A DNA stretch of 64,000 bases, from assembly GCA_031552765.1 (NCBI GenBank), contig JAVBME010000006.1, positions 1-64,000 on the forward strand, read 5' to 3'. Shown here piece by piece: positions 42,706 to 51,504 of the stretch. The position numbers were made by a program, and so were the translations under genes. The first letter of the stretch is position 1. Each line of letters starts with the position of its first letter. This DNA is from JAVBME01 sp031552765. Its GTDB lineage: Bacteria > Bacillota > Negativicutes > Acidaminococcales > JAISLQ01. The notes beneath the pieces are model-generated. The model searched no databases, had not been told where the DNA came from, and saw only the letters and a program-made list of their open reading frames with translations.

Positions 42706-43101
42706 TTATTCCGCCGCCGCTTCGGTTTCGGCCTGTTTTACCAGTTTTTCCACCAGAATATCTATTTTTTCTACCTGATACCCGGTGATGCGTTCTACTT
42801 CTTCTTTTACCGCTTCGCGGACTTTGCCGACAGTCTCGGGTATATTATGGCCGTATATTATGTTTAGTTTGATATCAAAAGACACGGCTGCGGGAGCCGC
42901 GGTCTCTTCCGCGCCTTCCGCCGGCGTTTCGGATTTTTTGACATGTATTTGCGGCGCTACTTTTTCAGCTACGCTTTTGGCTATGGCGGCAAGCACATTT
43001 TTCTGGCCCGCGCCGGTTACCACATTTTCAACTTTGGCGGTAGCTATCTTCACCAGTTCGACAAAAACTTCCTCGCTTATGATTGTTCTTCCTGCAACCA
43101 T
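42706..43101 (-). CDS. Asp23/Gls24 family protein
   Basis: A 131-residue Asp23/Gls24-family (DUF322) protein: the N-terminal ISEEVFVELVKIATAKVENV, a Glu/Ala-rich loop around residues 60-75, then VSFDIKLNIIYGHNIPETVG and RITGYQVEKIDILVEKL. Family members associate with the membrane and envelope stress in Bacillota. The upstream spacer holds nothing recognisable. Single gene. Confidence 0.9.
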   Translation of the reverse strand: MVAGRTIISEEVFVELVKIATAKVENVVTGAGQKNVLAAIAKSVAEKVAPQIHVKKSETPAEGAEETAAPAAVSFDIKLNIIYGHNIPETVGKVREAVKEEVERITGYQVEKIDILVEKLVKQAETEAAAE

Positions 43102-43295
43102 TATAAAATCCCCCTTCCCAAAATCTTATATTTATAATTCGACATTATTTTGAAAAAACCTTTGATGTCAATGATGATAAAATATATGCAACTACGGCAG
43201 GAGAAATAGCGGCCAGCCGCGAAATAGCATTACAGCATAATTTTTTGCAAAATTGCTGCCGCCGGGCATGCGAAAAAAACTTTTGAGGTGATTTG

Positions 43296-44684
43296 ATGAT
43301 ATTTATAAGGTGTTTATGTTTGGCATTATGTTTATGCTTACCGGGCTTTACGGCCGAAGCGGTGCGCCCGGCGCCGGCAGGCGGCGCCGAACGCTATGAA
43401 GAAGCGCTGTTTGTTTACGGTACGGCTAATGCCTGCCTGGCTAGTTATGAGGATAAAGTAGGCAATACTTTTTACCGCTTTTTGCAGGAAGACGGCTGGC
43501 GGGTGCAGCGGTATGATGTGGATAACCAGCTGTTTGACACCAATATTTTCGTCGCTTATAAATATGACGACAAAAAGGGTGAAAACGCTTACGTGATGTC
43601 TTTTCGCGGCACGGTCAACAATAAAGACGTCGATGCCGACGTGCGTTTTGGCCGGATACTATTTAAAGGCGACAGCATAGAGTCGTTTAAGGCTAATGCG
43701 CAGAGCCCTGACGTACCTAAAGCTATGCCCGCTGTGCACAGAGGTTTTTTCCAGTATGCCATGATGGGTTTTGAAGTAAAGGCCATGGATAAGGATGGCG
43801 GCCAAATGCGTCCGCTTTATGAAATCGTAAGAGATGACCCCAAGGCGCGCCTGATAGTGACAGGGCACAGCCTCGGCGGCGGGGCGGCAACTATTTTTGC
43901 CGCAGCGCTGTTGGATATCGGCGTCCCGAAGGAAAAGATCACGGTGGTCACTTTTGGCGCCCCGGCGCCCGGGGATATCGAGTTTTCGCAAAAATACAAC
44001 CCTCAGATGGATCTAATCAGGGTGTATAGTTCCTACGACCCGGTACCGGGAAGTTTGCAAAGCGTACGGCACGGTTATGTGCAGTTCGGTCGTCCGCTGG
44101 TTTTGAATGCGGACGCCAGGTTCAAGACCATACAGCATAGTATGGAAAACTACGCCGACCTGTCCGGCAAATATTTCTATGATGTAAGAAAACGCGAAAT
44201 AGCGGAAAAAAACATCCCCGACAATGTCAACAGCCGTGACGGCGGTCCGGGCGGCATAGTTGCCGTTGTTACTACTTGCTCGCGCGATACGTCAAGGATG
44301 CTCGACTTTTACTATGTCCACCAGAACATGCTGGATATCTACCGGAGAAGCTTCATCAGCTACCGCGTGATCGAGCAGTGCCAGATAGACATCAGCAGGG
44401 TGGCTGCGGAAGACCTGGCCAGGTCGGTAGGGGCGGACTACCTCTTGCTGGCGACGATAGATATCGACCGCGACCGCAATTCTTTTAGCTGGATAGTGGG
44501 GCTGACGCAAAACGTATTTAAAGTGGGCGATAGCTCGCTGGTGTCAGGTACTACTTTTAGCAGCAAGATAAAATCTGACGGCAGTTTTTTCCAGACCAGC
44601 GCCTACAATGTATTTAGGTCTGTAGAGGCGCTTAACGCGGTCGGCGTAAAATGGGTCCGACCTCTGGCTCCACAGGTGGAATGA
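43296..44684 (+). CDS. Secreted class-3 lipase-like alpha/beta hydrolase
   Basis: A 462-residue secreted protein: Sec signal peptide (about 22 residues), then a fungal-lipase-like class 3 fold. It has FRGTVNN, the serine elbow TGHSLGGGAAT, the Asp in YSSYDPVPGS and a candidate His in TIQHSMENY. Beyond residue 320 lies an additional domain with a beta-rich pattern (VVTTCSRDTSRMLDFYYV and GADYLLLATIDIDRDR) that I cannot identify. GAGGTG lies upstream of ATG 43296. Its last 53 bp overlap the convergent GH26 gene. Confidence 0.85.
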   Translation: MIFIRCLCLALCLCLPGFTAEAVRPAPAGGAERYEEALFVYGTANACLASYEDKVGNTFYRFLQEDGWRVQRYDVDNQLFDTNIFVAYKYDDKKGENAYVMSFRGTVNNKDVDADVRFGRILFKGDSIESFKANAQSPDVPKAMPAVHRGFFQYAMMGFEVKAMDKDGGQMRPLYEIVRDDPKARLIVTGHSLGGGAATIFAAALLDIGVPKEKITVVTFGAPAPGDIEFSQKYNPQMDLIRVYSSYDPVPGSLQSVRHGYVQFGRPLVLNADARFKTIQHSMENYADLSGKYFYDVRKREIAEKNIPDNVNSRDGGPGGIVAVVTTCSRDTSRMLDFYYVHQNMLDIYRRSFISYRVIEQCQIDISRVAAEDLARSVGADYLLLATIDIDRDRNSFSWIVGLTQNVFKVGDSSLVSGTTFSSKIKSDGSFFQTSAYNVFRSVEALNAVGVKWVRPLAPQVE

Positions 44685-46263
44685 ATTTGACTTTTGAAGG
44701 GTAGTTTTTCAGCCCTTCTTTCATAGCTAAAGTTACTTCGGGCGAGTCATCTATAAGATACACTCGCCCGGGGTTGCCGTTTTTGTCGTAGTCAACGCCG
44801 TGCCACCAGACAGCTACTTTGATGTTGGGATAATTTCCTATATCTTTGAACATGTCGTTTATCCAGGCGGCTTTGTCGCCGCCGACCGAGTTGGAAGAAA
44901 ACTCGGTGATCATAAAAGGTTTATCGAAAAGGGCGAGGTAATCGTGGTATAAAGGAGCGTATATTTCATTGAACGTACGCCATTTTTCGCCGGAAAAGTA
45001 GGTGCCGTTGTTGTAGCCGGTCAGGCCGACGACGTCGACGTATTCGTCGCCCGGATAGTAGGCCATGGCATTGTTCCAGGCAAAGTCCGGCAGGGACACG
45101 TCGTGCGGGTTCCATACCCAGATGAGGTTGTCCACCCCTTCGGCGTCAAATACGGCGCGTATATAGCGCCAGAGTTCTTTGTAGATACTGGTGTCGCGAG
45201 CGGTGTAAAAGGCGCTGTACCAGCACCAGTCGCCATTCATCTCGTTATTTAAACGGAAAAGCACAGGTTTGCCAAAGGCTTTTAAGTCTTGGGCATATTT
45301 TTTTAGATATTCGTCATAGTCGCCATTGAGTATTTTGTAAGACACGGCGGCGCTGGCCGTGCTGGACGCCCAGAGGGCGTTGGCGTTGGTCTTATGGATG
45401 GTAGCCATGGTAAGTTCTACTATACGGTCGTTTTCCGCGGCCTTCTCCAACTGGCGGAGCGGCAGCGGCTCATCCATAGTTTGGTAACGCAAAAGTACTT
45501 TGAAGCGGTAATCGAGCGCTTTTTCCTTTTCCTCCAATTGGTGGAAAACCTGCGGTGCGGAGTATTCAAACAGGCCCCAGGTCAGGGTGGCGTTTTTGCC
45601 GAAAAGCTCGTCGAAGGCGGAGCGGGTAGCTTGGTTCATGGTAGTCGTGCTGGGTTTGTTTTCTTTAAAGTTGCGCGCTATGCCCTGTGGCGAGATAAAA
45701 GAAAAACTGCCTGTGATGGTGTCGCCGCGCGAGCCGATAGGTTCACTGGATTTGAGGATTATAGTATATATCTTTTGGCTGGTACGCCTTATGGCCGTAG
45801 CCTGGTAATAATTTTTGTCGTTTTCGACGCGGGCCAGCTTGGCGCGCTGCCAGCGTGTCGTATGCCCGCCGCCCATCGCATAATCGGCGGTCACCGCGTG
45901 CAGGCCGCCTTTATATAAAAAGCTGTTGCTATAAAACACATAGTCGGAAAAACTGGCGCTGTTATTTGTCAGATCGTCGTAATATACCTCTACTGTAAGG
46001 CCGGGCGAAGTAAAAACAGTGCAAAAAGCCGACAAGCTGATGTCTACCCGGCTGCCTTTAGGGACTAGCATCTGGTAGCCGCGAGGGTAGTCGCTGAACC
46101 GTTCATAGCTGGCGCTGTAGTCGGTAAGGCTGTGGATGGTATTCCCTGGCGAGGCCGCCACCGGCACGGCGCTGAGGCTGCCGTTGACATAATATCGCGC
46201 GGCGGCGGCCGGTTGGCAAAAAAACAGCAGCAAAAAGCAAATAGAGGCTGAGATAAGTTTCAT
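44632..46263 (-). CDS. Secreted glycoside hydrolase family 26-like enzyme
   Basis: A 543-residue exported protein. After a signal peptide (residues 1-22) comes an N-terminal beta-rich domain of about 180 residues (possibly carbohydrate binding). A GH26-type TIM barrel follows, with the acid/base Glu in FRLNNEMNGDWCWYS and the nucleophile Glu in FMITEFSSNS. GH26 enzymes cleave beta-1,4-mannans or beta-1,3:1,4-glucans. I set the start at ATG 46263 (AAAGGAGTG upstream); an upstream frame extends into the next gene's 5' end. Its C-terminus overlaps the lipase gene on the opposite strand. Confidence 0.85.
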   Translation of the reverse strand: MKLISASICFLLLFFCQPAAAARYYVNGSLSAVPVAASPGNTIHSLTDYSASYERFSDYPRGYQMLVPKGSRVDISLSAFCTVFTSPGLTVEVYYDDLTNNSASFSDYVFYSNSFLYKGGLHAVTADYAMGGGHTTRWQRAKLARVENDKNYYQATAIRRTSQKIYTIILKSSEPIGSRGDTITGSFSFISPQGIARNFKENKPSTTTMNQATRSAFDELFGKNATLTWGLFEYSAPQVFHQLEEKEKALDYRFKVLLRYQTMDEPLPLRQLEKAAENDRIVELTMATIHKTNANALWASSTASAAVSYKILNGDYDEYLKKYAQDLKAFGKPVLFRLNNEMNGDWCWYSAFYTARDTSIYKELWRYIRAVFDAEGVDNLIWVWNPHDVSLPDFAWNNAMAYYPGDEYVDVVGLTGYNNGTYFSGEKWRTFNEIYAPLYHDYLALFDKPFMITEFSSNSVGGDKAAWINDMFKDIGNYPNIKVAVWWHGVDYDKNGNPGRVYLIDDSPEVTLAMKEGLKNYPSKVKFIPPVEPEVGPILRRPR

Positions 46264-46321
46264 GTGTACACTCCTTTTTATGTGAGATTTGAGTGAATAA
46301 ACTACGGATAATGGTGGTGCT

Positions 46322-46996
46322 ATGTCTTCCCGCAATATTTTCCTCGATTGTTTGCGTTCAGCGGCGATACTGCTCATGGCGGTTTTCCACCTGGCCTATG
46401 ACCTTGAGGCGTTTTACGGTTTTCCCATAGGTTACAGTGAAGGCGCCTGGCATGTGCTCAATGTTTTTACCGCGGCTTTATTCATCACGGTCGCAGGCTG
46501 GTCGGCTGGGGCCGGCCTGGCCAAACGTCACGTCCGGCGCGGCTTGAAGCTGCTGGCCGCGGCTACCCTGGTCAGCGTTGCCACCTATATATTCGATCCA
46601 GGTAATTATGTCCGTTTTGGGATATTGCATTTTCTTGCGGCGACGGCGTTTTTATCGCCTGTTCTTGTCAAAGCGGACGGCAAGGCGTTGCTGTTGCTGG
46701 CCTTTTCATCGGCCGTAGCGGGGCGGTTTGTTCCAGAAATAGAGGCAGCCGGGCCATGGCTGTTGCCGTTTGGCATCATGCCGGACGGTTTTGCCAGCAT
46801 GGACTACTATCCGCTTTTTCCTTGGCTGCTTTTTTATATAGCGGGAGTGCTCATCGGACGCGCCCAGGGCGCGCCGCAAGTGGCGGAAAAGCGGTTTTTA
46901 CGCGTTTTGGCCCTGCCGGGGAGGTATTCTCTTTTTATTTACCTTGTCCATCAGCCGCTTATCTTATTGGTTTTAGCGGTAATCTTGCCAAAATAA
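46322..46996 (+). CDS. DUF1624/HGSNAT-like membrane protein
   Basis: A 224-residue membrane protein with about six to seven helices. FLDCLRSAAILLMAVFHLAYDLE at its start is typical of DUF1624 heparan-alpha-glucosaminide acetyltransferase-like and acyltransferase-3-like proteins, with the conserved His. It may acylate surface sugars (inference). It starts 58 bp from the divergent GH26 gene and runs into the next gene. Confidence 0.82.
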   Translation: MSSRNIFLDCLRSAAILLMAVFHLAYDLEAFYGFPIGYSEGAWHVLNVFTAALFITVAGWSAGAGLAKRHVRRGLKLLAAATLVSVATYIFDPGNYVRFGILHFLAATAFLSPVLVKADGKALLLLAFSSAVAGRFVPEIEAAGPWLLPFGIMPDGFASMDYYPLFPWLLFYIAGVLIGRAQGAPQVAEKRFLRVLALPGRYSLFIYLVHQPLILLVLAVILPK

Positions 46997-47015
46997 AAAT
47001 AGGGGGAATTTGCAG

Positions 47016-47777
47016 ATGATAAAAAATATTGTCAGGAATGTATTTTTAGGCCTTGTTTTTAGCCTGCTGATCATTTTGCCGCAAAAAAGCGGAGAGTGCT
47101 TCGTTACAGTCAAATACCAGGATGTGCCTTTGAAATTTTCTGCCATCCGCGTGCCGCAAGCGCTCTATGTAAGCGAATATGACTTTACGCCTTTGGCGGA
47201 AAAATATTCTGGCACTGTTAGTGAATCTGACAGGAAGACGCTGGAAAATATAAAAGTATACCAAATGGCGATAAATGACGGGGGCGTTTACCGCACGGCC
47301 CTGTTTGCGTATTGGCTTACCGACGAGAGGGCGGACAGAGGAGACGAGAAGGATTTTGCCGAGCCGATAAGTGCTGAGCGCCGGCAAAAAATATTAAAAG
47401 AGCAGGCTGATGTGAGAGCATCTCTGGAAGAGGTTGCCGGGAAAGGGCAAGCGTTCTGGGCCGAATTGCGCAAGCAGGGCAAAATGAGGAAGGTGGACTT
47501 CTTTGGCGCCGCCAGATTCAGTATGCCGCATGTATTGGCTTTTGAAATGCCGGATGTGGAGTTTTTTACTATCGACAACAAACAGGCTTATGCGGCAAGC
47601 TTCCGGGCTATGGTCGACTGGAGCGGCATATTCATGATGGGCTACATCAAGGGCTATGCTTTTAGGTATGACGAGAAGATAGCGGTAGCGGCTTTTATCA
47701 CGGCCGATGGCGAACGGGAATTTTGGACGGATATTTTTGACCACGGCATACGCAATATAAAATTTACGGCTAAATAA
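47016..47777 (+). CDS. Hypothetical secreted protein
   Basis: A 253-residue protein with a Sec signal (MIKNIVRNVFLGLVFSLLII) and probable cleavage near GECF. The mature part has no family I know. Notable stretches are PLAEKYSGTVSESDRKTLEN and ILKEQADVRASLEEVAGKG, likely helical, followed by a beta-rich end. AGGGGGAA sits upstream of ATG 47016. Adjacent to DUF1624 with a 20-bp spacer, so co-transcribed. Confidence 0.65.
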   Translation: MIKNIVRNVFLGLVFSLLIILPQKSGECFVTVKYQDVPLKFSAIRVPQALYVSEYDFTPLAEKYSGTVSESDRKTLENIKVYQMAINDGGVYRTALFAYWLTDERADRGDEKDFAEPISAERRQKILKEQADVRASLEEVAGKGQAFWAELRKQGKMRKVDFFGAARFSMPHVLAFEMPDVEFFTIDNKQAYAASFRAMVDWSGIFMMGYIKGYAFRYDEKIAVAAFITADGEREFWTDIFDHGIRNIKFTAK

Positions 47778-47786
47778 AGTAGTGTA

Positions 47787-47817
47787 AAACGGCGGGCGAT
47801 GATGCCCGCCGTTTTTG
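47787..47817. terminator. Bidirectional terminator
   Basis: AAAACGGCGGGC stem and complement with GATGAT loop, between convergent genes. Confidence 0.9.
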
Positions 47818-47825
47818 TTCTATAC

Positions 47826-48524
47826 CTAGAGTTTGCGGTTAGCGCCGTTTTTGCTATAGCCGGAAAGTTTATCCGGGTCAAAAGACAGGCGGTTTTTATC
47901 AAGGTCGATAAAGCCGTCTTTTTTCATACCCATCAAGAGGCGGGTAAGCGTTTCTCTGGTCGTTCCCAGCATGCTGGCCAGTTCTTGGCGGGTAGGCGGT
48001 AGGTCGATATGGCACAGTCCTCCGGTAAAGACAGACCCGCTTTCCTTGGCCTTCTGGTAAAGGAAATTACACAGGCGGTCGGTCACATTGTCGAGCGCCA
48101 GCGCTTTGTTTTTGTTTTGCGCGTCATACAGGCGTTTAGCCAGTACTTTTATCACCTGGATGCCCAGTTGGGGGTGCTTTTCGATAAGGCGCTCAAGCGC
48201 GGACGAGGGCACACAGCCGATGGCGCTTTCCTTGCTGGCGGCGGCGGTGGCCGGGTATGGTAGGTCGGTAAAAAGTACTACCTCGGCGAAAGCGTCGCCT
48301 GGCTGGATCAGGCACACCGTGTGTTCGGCGCCTTTGTCGGAGATTTTACTTATCTTTATTTCGCCGCTCAGTAAAATGAATATGCCCCGGCTGTCTTCCC
48401 CTTCCTGAAAGAGTATTTCGCCGGAAGAAAGTTTTTTCATTTTTACCAAAGCGGCGACTTCCGACAGCTGCGCATCGGAGAGTGCGGCGAAAAGAGGCAG
48501 GTTTTTCAAGGCATGGTTGAGCAT
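47826..48524 (-). CDS. Crp/Fnr-family regulator next to hcp
   Basis: A 232-residue regulator. The N-terminal cyclic-nucleotide-binding-like domain includes FQEGEDSRGIFILLSGEIKI and GDAFAE. The C-terminal helix-turn-helix reads LPPTRQELASMLGTTRETLTR. No FNR-type cysteine cluster is present. Divergent from hcp, it plays the role of the HcpR group that controls nitrosative-stress genes, and a matching operator lies between the two genes. Confidence 0.88.
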   Translation of the reverse strand: MLNHALKNLPLFAALSDAQLSEVAALVKMKKLSSGEILFQEGEDSRGIFILLSGEIKISKISDKGAEHTVCLIQPGDAFAEVVLFTDLPYPATAAASKESAIGCVPSSALERLIEKHPQLGIQVIKVLAKRLYDAQNKNKALALDNVTDRLCNFLYQKAKESGSVFTGGLCHIDLPPTRQELASMLGTTRETLTRLLMGMKKDGFIDLDKNRLSFDPDKLSGYSKNGANRKL

Positions 48525-48544
48525 TGTAAATACCTCGTAAAAAG

Positions 48545-48560
48545 TGTGATTTGCATCACA
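48545..48560. promoter_or_regulatory. Crp/HcpR-type operator
   Basis: Perfect TGTGAT-TTGC-ATCACA palindrome (TGTGA-N6-TCACA). If the hcp -10 is TATATT at 48582-48587, the centre lies at about -41.5, the class II activation position. Confidence 0.8.
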
Positions 48561-48653
48561 GATATTTATTCTTTTTTATTCTATATTAAGAACAAGATAC
48601 TTTATTACCATTTTAATACAAAACACTAAAAAAGCCAAAGGGGGAGAAAAACA

Positions 48654-50288
48654 ATGTTTTGCTACCAATGTGAACAGACAGCAAGGGGGACAGGCTGTGA
48701 CATGGCCCAGGGCGTGTGCGGGAAAACCGCTACCACCGCCGATTTGCAGGACGTAGTCTTTTATCTGGCGCAGGGAATTTCCATGTATGCTCACAAGGCC
48801 GGCTTACTGGGCCGGCAGGATGAGGCCATTGACCGTGCGGTAGTTGAGGCGCTTTTTACTACCGTGACCAATGTGAATTTCGATGAAGACAGGTTGTATG
48901 AAGAAATAAAAGCACTGCTCAAAGTACGGGACGAGGCTAAAAAACTCTACCAGGAAGCAGCTAAGGGCGCGGCGGAAGAACTTTCCGGTCCGGCTACCTG
49001 GCAGCCTGGAGCCAGTAAAGAAGAGGTATTGAAAACCGCCGCCACTATCGGCATTCCGGCCCGCCGGGAAAAAGATGGGGGAACAGCCACCAGCCTGAAA
49101 GAAATCACTGCCTACGGTCTTAAAGGCATGGCTGCGTATCTCGACCATGCAATGGTGCTCGGTCTTTACGACAAGGATATCTGCCTTTTCATGCATAAGG
49201 CTTTAGCTGATATGGCCGGAGAAATGGAAGTTTCTGACCTTATCGCCCTCGCCCTTAAGACTGGCGAAGAGAATATCAAGACCATGGCTTTGCTCGATCT
49301 GGCCAACACTACGGCTTATGGTCATCCTGAACCTACAAATGTCTTGGTAACAGCGAAAAAAGGTAAAGCCATACTGGTGTCCGGCCATGACCTGAAAGAC
49401 CTGAAAATGTTGCTCGAGCAGACTGAAGGCAAAGGCGTAAACATATATACCCATGGCGAAATGCTGCCGGCCAACGCCTATCCGGAACTGAAAAAATATG
49501 CGCACTTGGCGGGCAATTACGGCGGCGCCTGGCAAGACCAGCAAAAAGAATTTGCCGCTTTCCCCGGCGCTATACTTATGACTACGAACTGCATACAAAA
49601 ACCGGCCGACAATTATAAAGGCCGCCTCTTTACCAGCGGCCTTGTGGCCTGGCCGGGAGTGCGGCACATAGCGGACGGCAATTTCGCGCCGGTTATCGAA
49701 GCGGCGCTGGCGGCGGAAGGTTTTCCGGCTGACGAAGTGGAAAAACGCATAACAATCGGTTTTGCCAGGAATGCCGTACTTAGCGCCGCCGGTACGGTGG
49801 TAGATCTTGTGAAAAAAGGAAAAATCCGGCGCTTCTTCCTGGTTGGCGGCTGCGACGGCGCGAAAAGCGGACGTAACTACTACACCGATTTTGCTATGGC
49901 CGTACCGAAAGATTGCGTTATCATGACCTTGGCCTGCGGCAAATACCGCTTTAACAAGCTAGAATTTGGCGATATCGAAGGCTTGCCGCGCCTCTTGGAT
50001 GTAGGACAGTGCAATGACGCCTATTCGGCTATTGTTGTAGCCGGCGCCCTGGCCGAGGCTTTTGGCACGGACGTCAACGGCCTGCCGCTGTCGCTGGTCC
50101 TTTCCTGGTACGAACAAAAAGCGGTCGTCATACTCCTTTCGCTCTTGCACCTCGGCATAAAAAATATCCGCATCGGCCCAAGCCTGCCGGCTTTTATCAC
50201 GCCGGAAGTACTCGACGTGCTGGTGAAAAACTTCAATATCATGCCGATAACGACCCCGGAAGAGGACCTCAAAGCCATACTCGGCTAA
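48654..50288 (+). CDS. hcp: Hydroxylamine reductase (hybrid-cluster protein)
   Basis: A 544-residue Hcp with the N-terminal cluster motif FCYQCEQTARGTGC and ACGK-like CGK following, plus the hybrid-cluster ligands in TTNCIQKP, GGCDGAKSG, LACGKYRFNK and QCNDAYSA. It reduces hydroxylamine and nitric oxide and protects anaerobes from nitrosative stress. GGGGGAG precedes the ATG. No hcr reductase gene follows, as usual for anaerobe-type Hcp. Confidence 0.97.
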   Translation: MFCYQCEQTARGTGCDMAQGVCGKTATTADLQDVVFYLAQGISMYAHKAGLLGRQDEAIDRAVVEALFTTVTNVNFDEDRLYEEIKALLKVRDEAKKLYQEAAKGAAEELSGPATWQPGASKEEVLKTAATIGIPARREKDGGTATSLKEITAYGLKGMAAYLDHAMVLGLYDKDICLFMHKALADMAGEMEVSDLIALALKTGEENIKTMALLDLANTTAYGHPEPTNVLVTAKKGKAILVSGHDLKDLKMLLEQTEGKGVNIYTHGEMLPANAYPELKKYAHLAGNYGGAWQDQQKEFAAFPGAILMTTNCIQKPADNYKGRLFTSGLVAWPGVRHIADGNFAPVIEAALAAEGFPADEVEKRITIGFARNAVLSAAGTVVDLVKKGKIRRFFLVGGCDGAKSGRNYYTDFAMAVPKDCVIMTLACGKYRFNKLEFGDIEGLPRLLDVGQCNDAYSAIVVAGALAEAFGTDVNGLPLSLVLSWYEQKAVVILLSLLHLGIKNIRIGPSLPAFITPEVLDVLVKNFNIMPITTPEEDLKAILG

Positions 50289-50289
50289 A

Positions 50290-50325
50290 AAATGCGCCCT
50301 GTCCCTAAATGAGGGAAGGGCGCAT
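50290..50325 (+). terminator. Terminator-like hairpin after hcp
   Basis: ATGCGCCCT/GGGCGCAT stem with inner TCCCT/AGGGA. The following T-run is weak. Confidence 0.55.
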
Positions 50326-50391
50326 ACATTTTACAAACAAGCCAAAAAGTATTATGCTTAGTACAATGAAAATATGTGAGGGGTGTTTCCG

Positions 50392-50862
50392 GTGATAATA
50401 GAAACCAGGGAAAAATTAGAGGAGATCATTCCTTACCTGCCGCTGCGCCTGGGCAAGGCGCTGGCTTACTTGCGCGATACCGATTTTAGCAAGGTGGAAG
50501 ACGGAGAATACGAAATAGACGGTCGGGACGTATACGCGAAAATACGCAATGCCAAGACCAAAAGTAAAAAAGAAAACAAACCCGAAACGCATATAAAATA
50601 TATAGACGTGCAGTACATGATCAGCGGTGAAGAAATAATCGCCTGTGCGTCCAAAAGTAAACAAAAACATGTAGTGGCAGAGGAGGATATCCCGGAAGAC
50701 TGCATTTTTTATGAGGATTGCCCGGATGAGGTGGATTATCTTATGAAAGCCGGACAGTTGATGGTGATCTTTCCCTGGGAGGTGCACAGAGGCAGCTGCC
50801 ATGTGGATGGCAAAGAAGGAGATATAAGAAAAGCGGTAGTAAAAGTGAGAGTTAGTAGATAA
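50392..50862 (+). CDS. YhcH/YjgK/YiaL family cupin-like protein
   Basis: A 156-residue protein of the YhcH/EbgC family (DUF386). Metal and sugar-binding motifs HIKYIDVQYMISGEE and IFPWEVHRG are typical of proteins linked to sialic acid or other sugar-acid metabolism, some with anomerase activity. No sugar operon surrounds it. GTG 50392 (GAGGG 8 nt upstream) is preferred over GTG 50383. Confidence 0.88.
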   Translation: MIIETREKLEEIIPYLPLRLGKALAYLRDTDFSKVEDGEYEIDGRDVYAKIRNAKTKSKKENKPETHIKYIDVQYMISGEEIIACASKSKQKHVVAEEDIPEDCIFYEDCPDEVDYLMKAGQLMVIFPWEVHRGSCHVDGKEGDIRKAVVKVRVSR

Positions 50863-50890
50863 TAATTAGATTAAGGTTCGTAAGGGTTCC

Positions 50891-50930
50891 TTTCTGGAAT
50901 ACCTCTGTATTTCTTTCCAAGGACTAGACA
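50891..50930 (-). repeat. Short dispersed repeat, copy 1
   Basis: Read on the minus strand it begins TGTCTAGTCCTTG, continues AAAGAAAT, and has a stem AATAC/GTATT followed by CAGAAAGG. It matches the copy at 63731-63770. The surrounding stretch 50863-51050 holds no gene I can support; a 40-codon plus-strand frame ending at TGA 51017 overlaps the repeat. A 9-bp hairpin lies at 51001-51024. Confidence 0.6.
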
Positions 50931-51050
50931 CTGACCCTTCCCTACAGGCTTTTCTAGCAGACGCAGGGAGCGGCAAAGGCCGCAACTATGCGGTCACTAT
51001 GCCGGTCATCAAAAAATGACCGGCGAACATTATTAATTTAGGAAAAAAAC

Positions 51051-51079
51051 TTGCTTTTTTTCTAAATTAACCGTATAAT
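51051..51079 (+). promoter_or_regulatory. Promoter of the tRNA cluster
   Basis: TTGCTT, 17-bp spacer, TATAAT, 22 bp upstream of tRNA-Asn. Confidence 0.75.
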
Positions 51080-51100
51080 AATCTTCGTCAGCTTTTACAT

Positions 51101-51175
51101 TCCTCGATAGCTCAATGGTAGAGCACTCGGCTGTTAACCGAGTTGTTGCAGGTTCGAGTCCTGCTCGAGGAGCCA
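51101..51175 (+). tRNA. tRNA-Asn (GTT)
   Basis: Full cloverleaf: acceptor TCCTCGA/TCGAGGA, anticodon loop CTGTTAA with GTT at 51133-51135, T-arm GGTTCGAGTCC, encoded CCA. Confidence 0.97.
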
Positions 51176-51179
51176 TAAT

Positions 51180-51254
51180 GGCCCGTTGGTCAAGCGGTTA
51201 AGACACCGCCCTTTCACGGCGGTATCGGGGGTTCGATTCCCCCACGGGTCACCA
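51180..51254 (+). tRNA. tRNA-Glu (TTC)
   Basis: Acceptor GGCCCGT/ACGGGTC with one G-U pair, anticodon loop CTTTCAC with TTC, T-arm GGTTCGATTCC, encoded CCA. Only 4 nt after tRNA-Asn. Confidence 0.97.
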
Positions 51255-51294
51255 AATAGCAGTAGTGCCGGATAAGTGTTCGCATATGTCTCTG

Positions 51295-51415
51295 GAGGCC
51301 GGAAAAAAGGCGTTAGAGACTAGGCGCAGCGAGGCTTTTGCAGCGAAATGTACTGTTGGTACATGAGCAAAAAACGTAGCTGCAACGAAGTATATGACGC
51401 CTTATCTCCGGTCTC
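51295..51415. repeat. Long rod-shaped inverted-repeat element between tRNA-Glu and tRNA-Val
   Basis: About 120 nt fold into one rod. The outer stem is GAGGCCGG/CCGGTCTC, continuing through an A-rich/T-rich segment to GGCGT/ACGCC. An inner stem GCAGC/GCTGC follows, then TTTTGC/GCAAAA, then a terminal hairpin ATGTAC-TGTTG-GTACAT. The internal loops carry repeated AGCGA / GAGC / ACGAAG purine motifs. It ends 4 nt before tRNA-Val and is co-transcribed with the tRNAs. No gene is present here. It could be a structured RNA, a processing element or a mobile repeat. Confidence 0.65.
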
Positions 51416-51419
51416 ATAA

Positions 51420-51495
<76 letters not shown>

Positions 51496-51504
51496 CTAAA
51501 AATG

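Noticed and set aside
50905..51019. Plus-strand coding fragment with a GSGKGRNYAV peptide after the YhcH gene
   Set aside because: No start, no family match; a faint resemblance to an Hcp motif looks coincidental.
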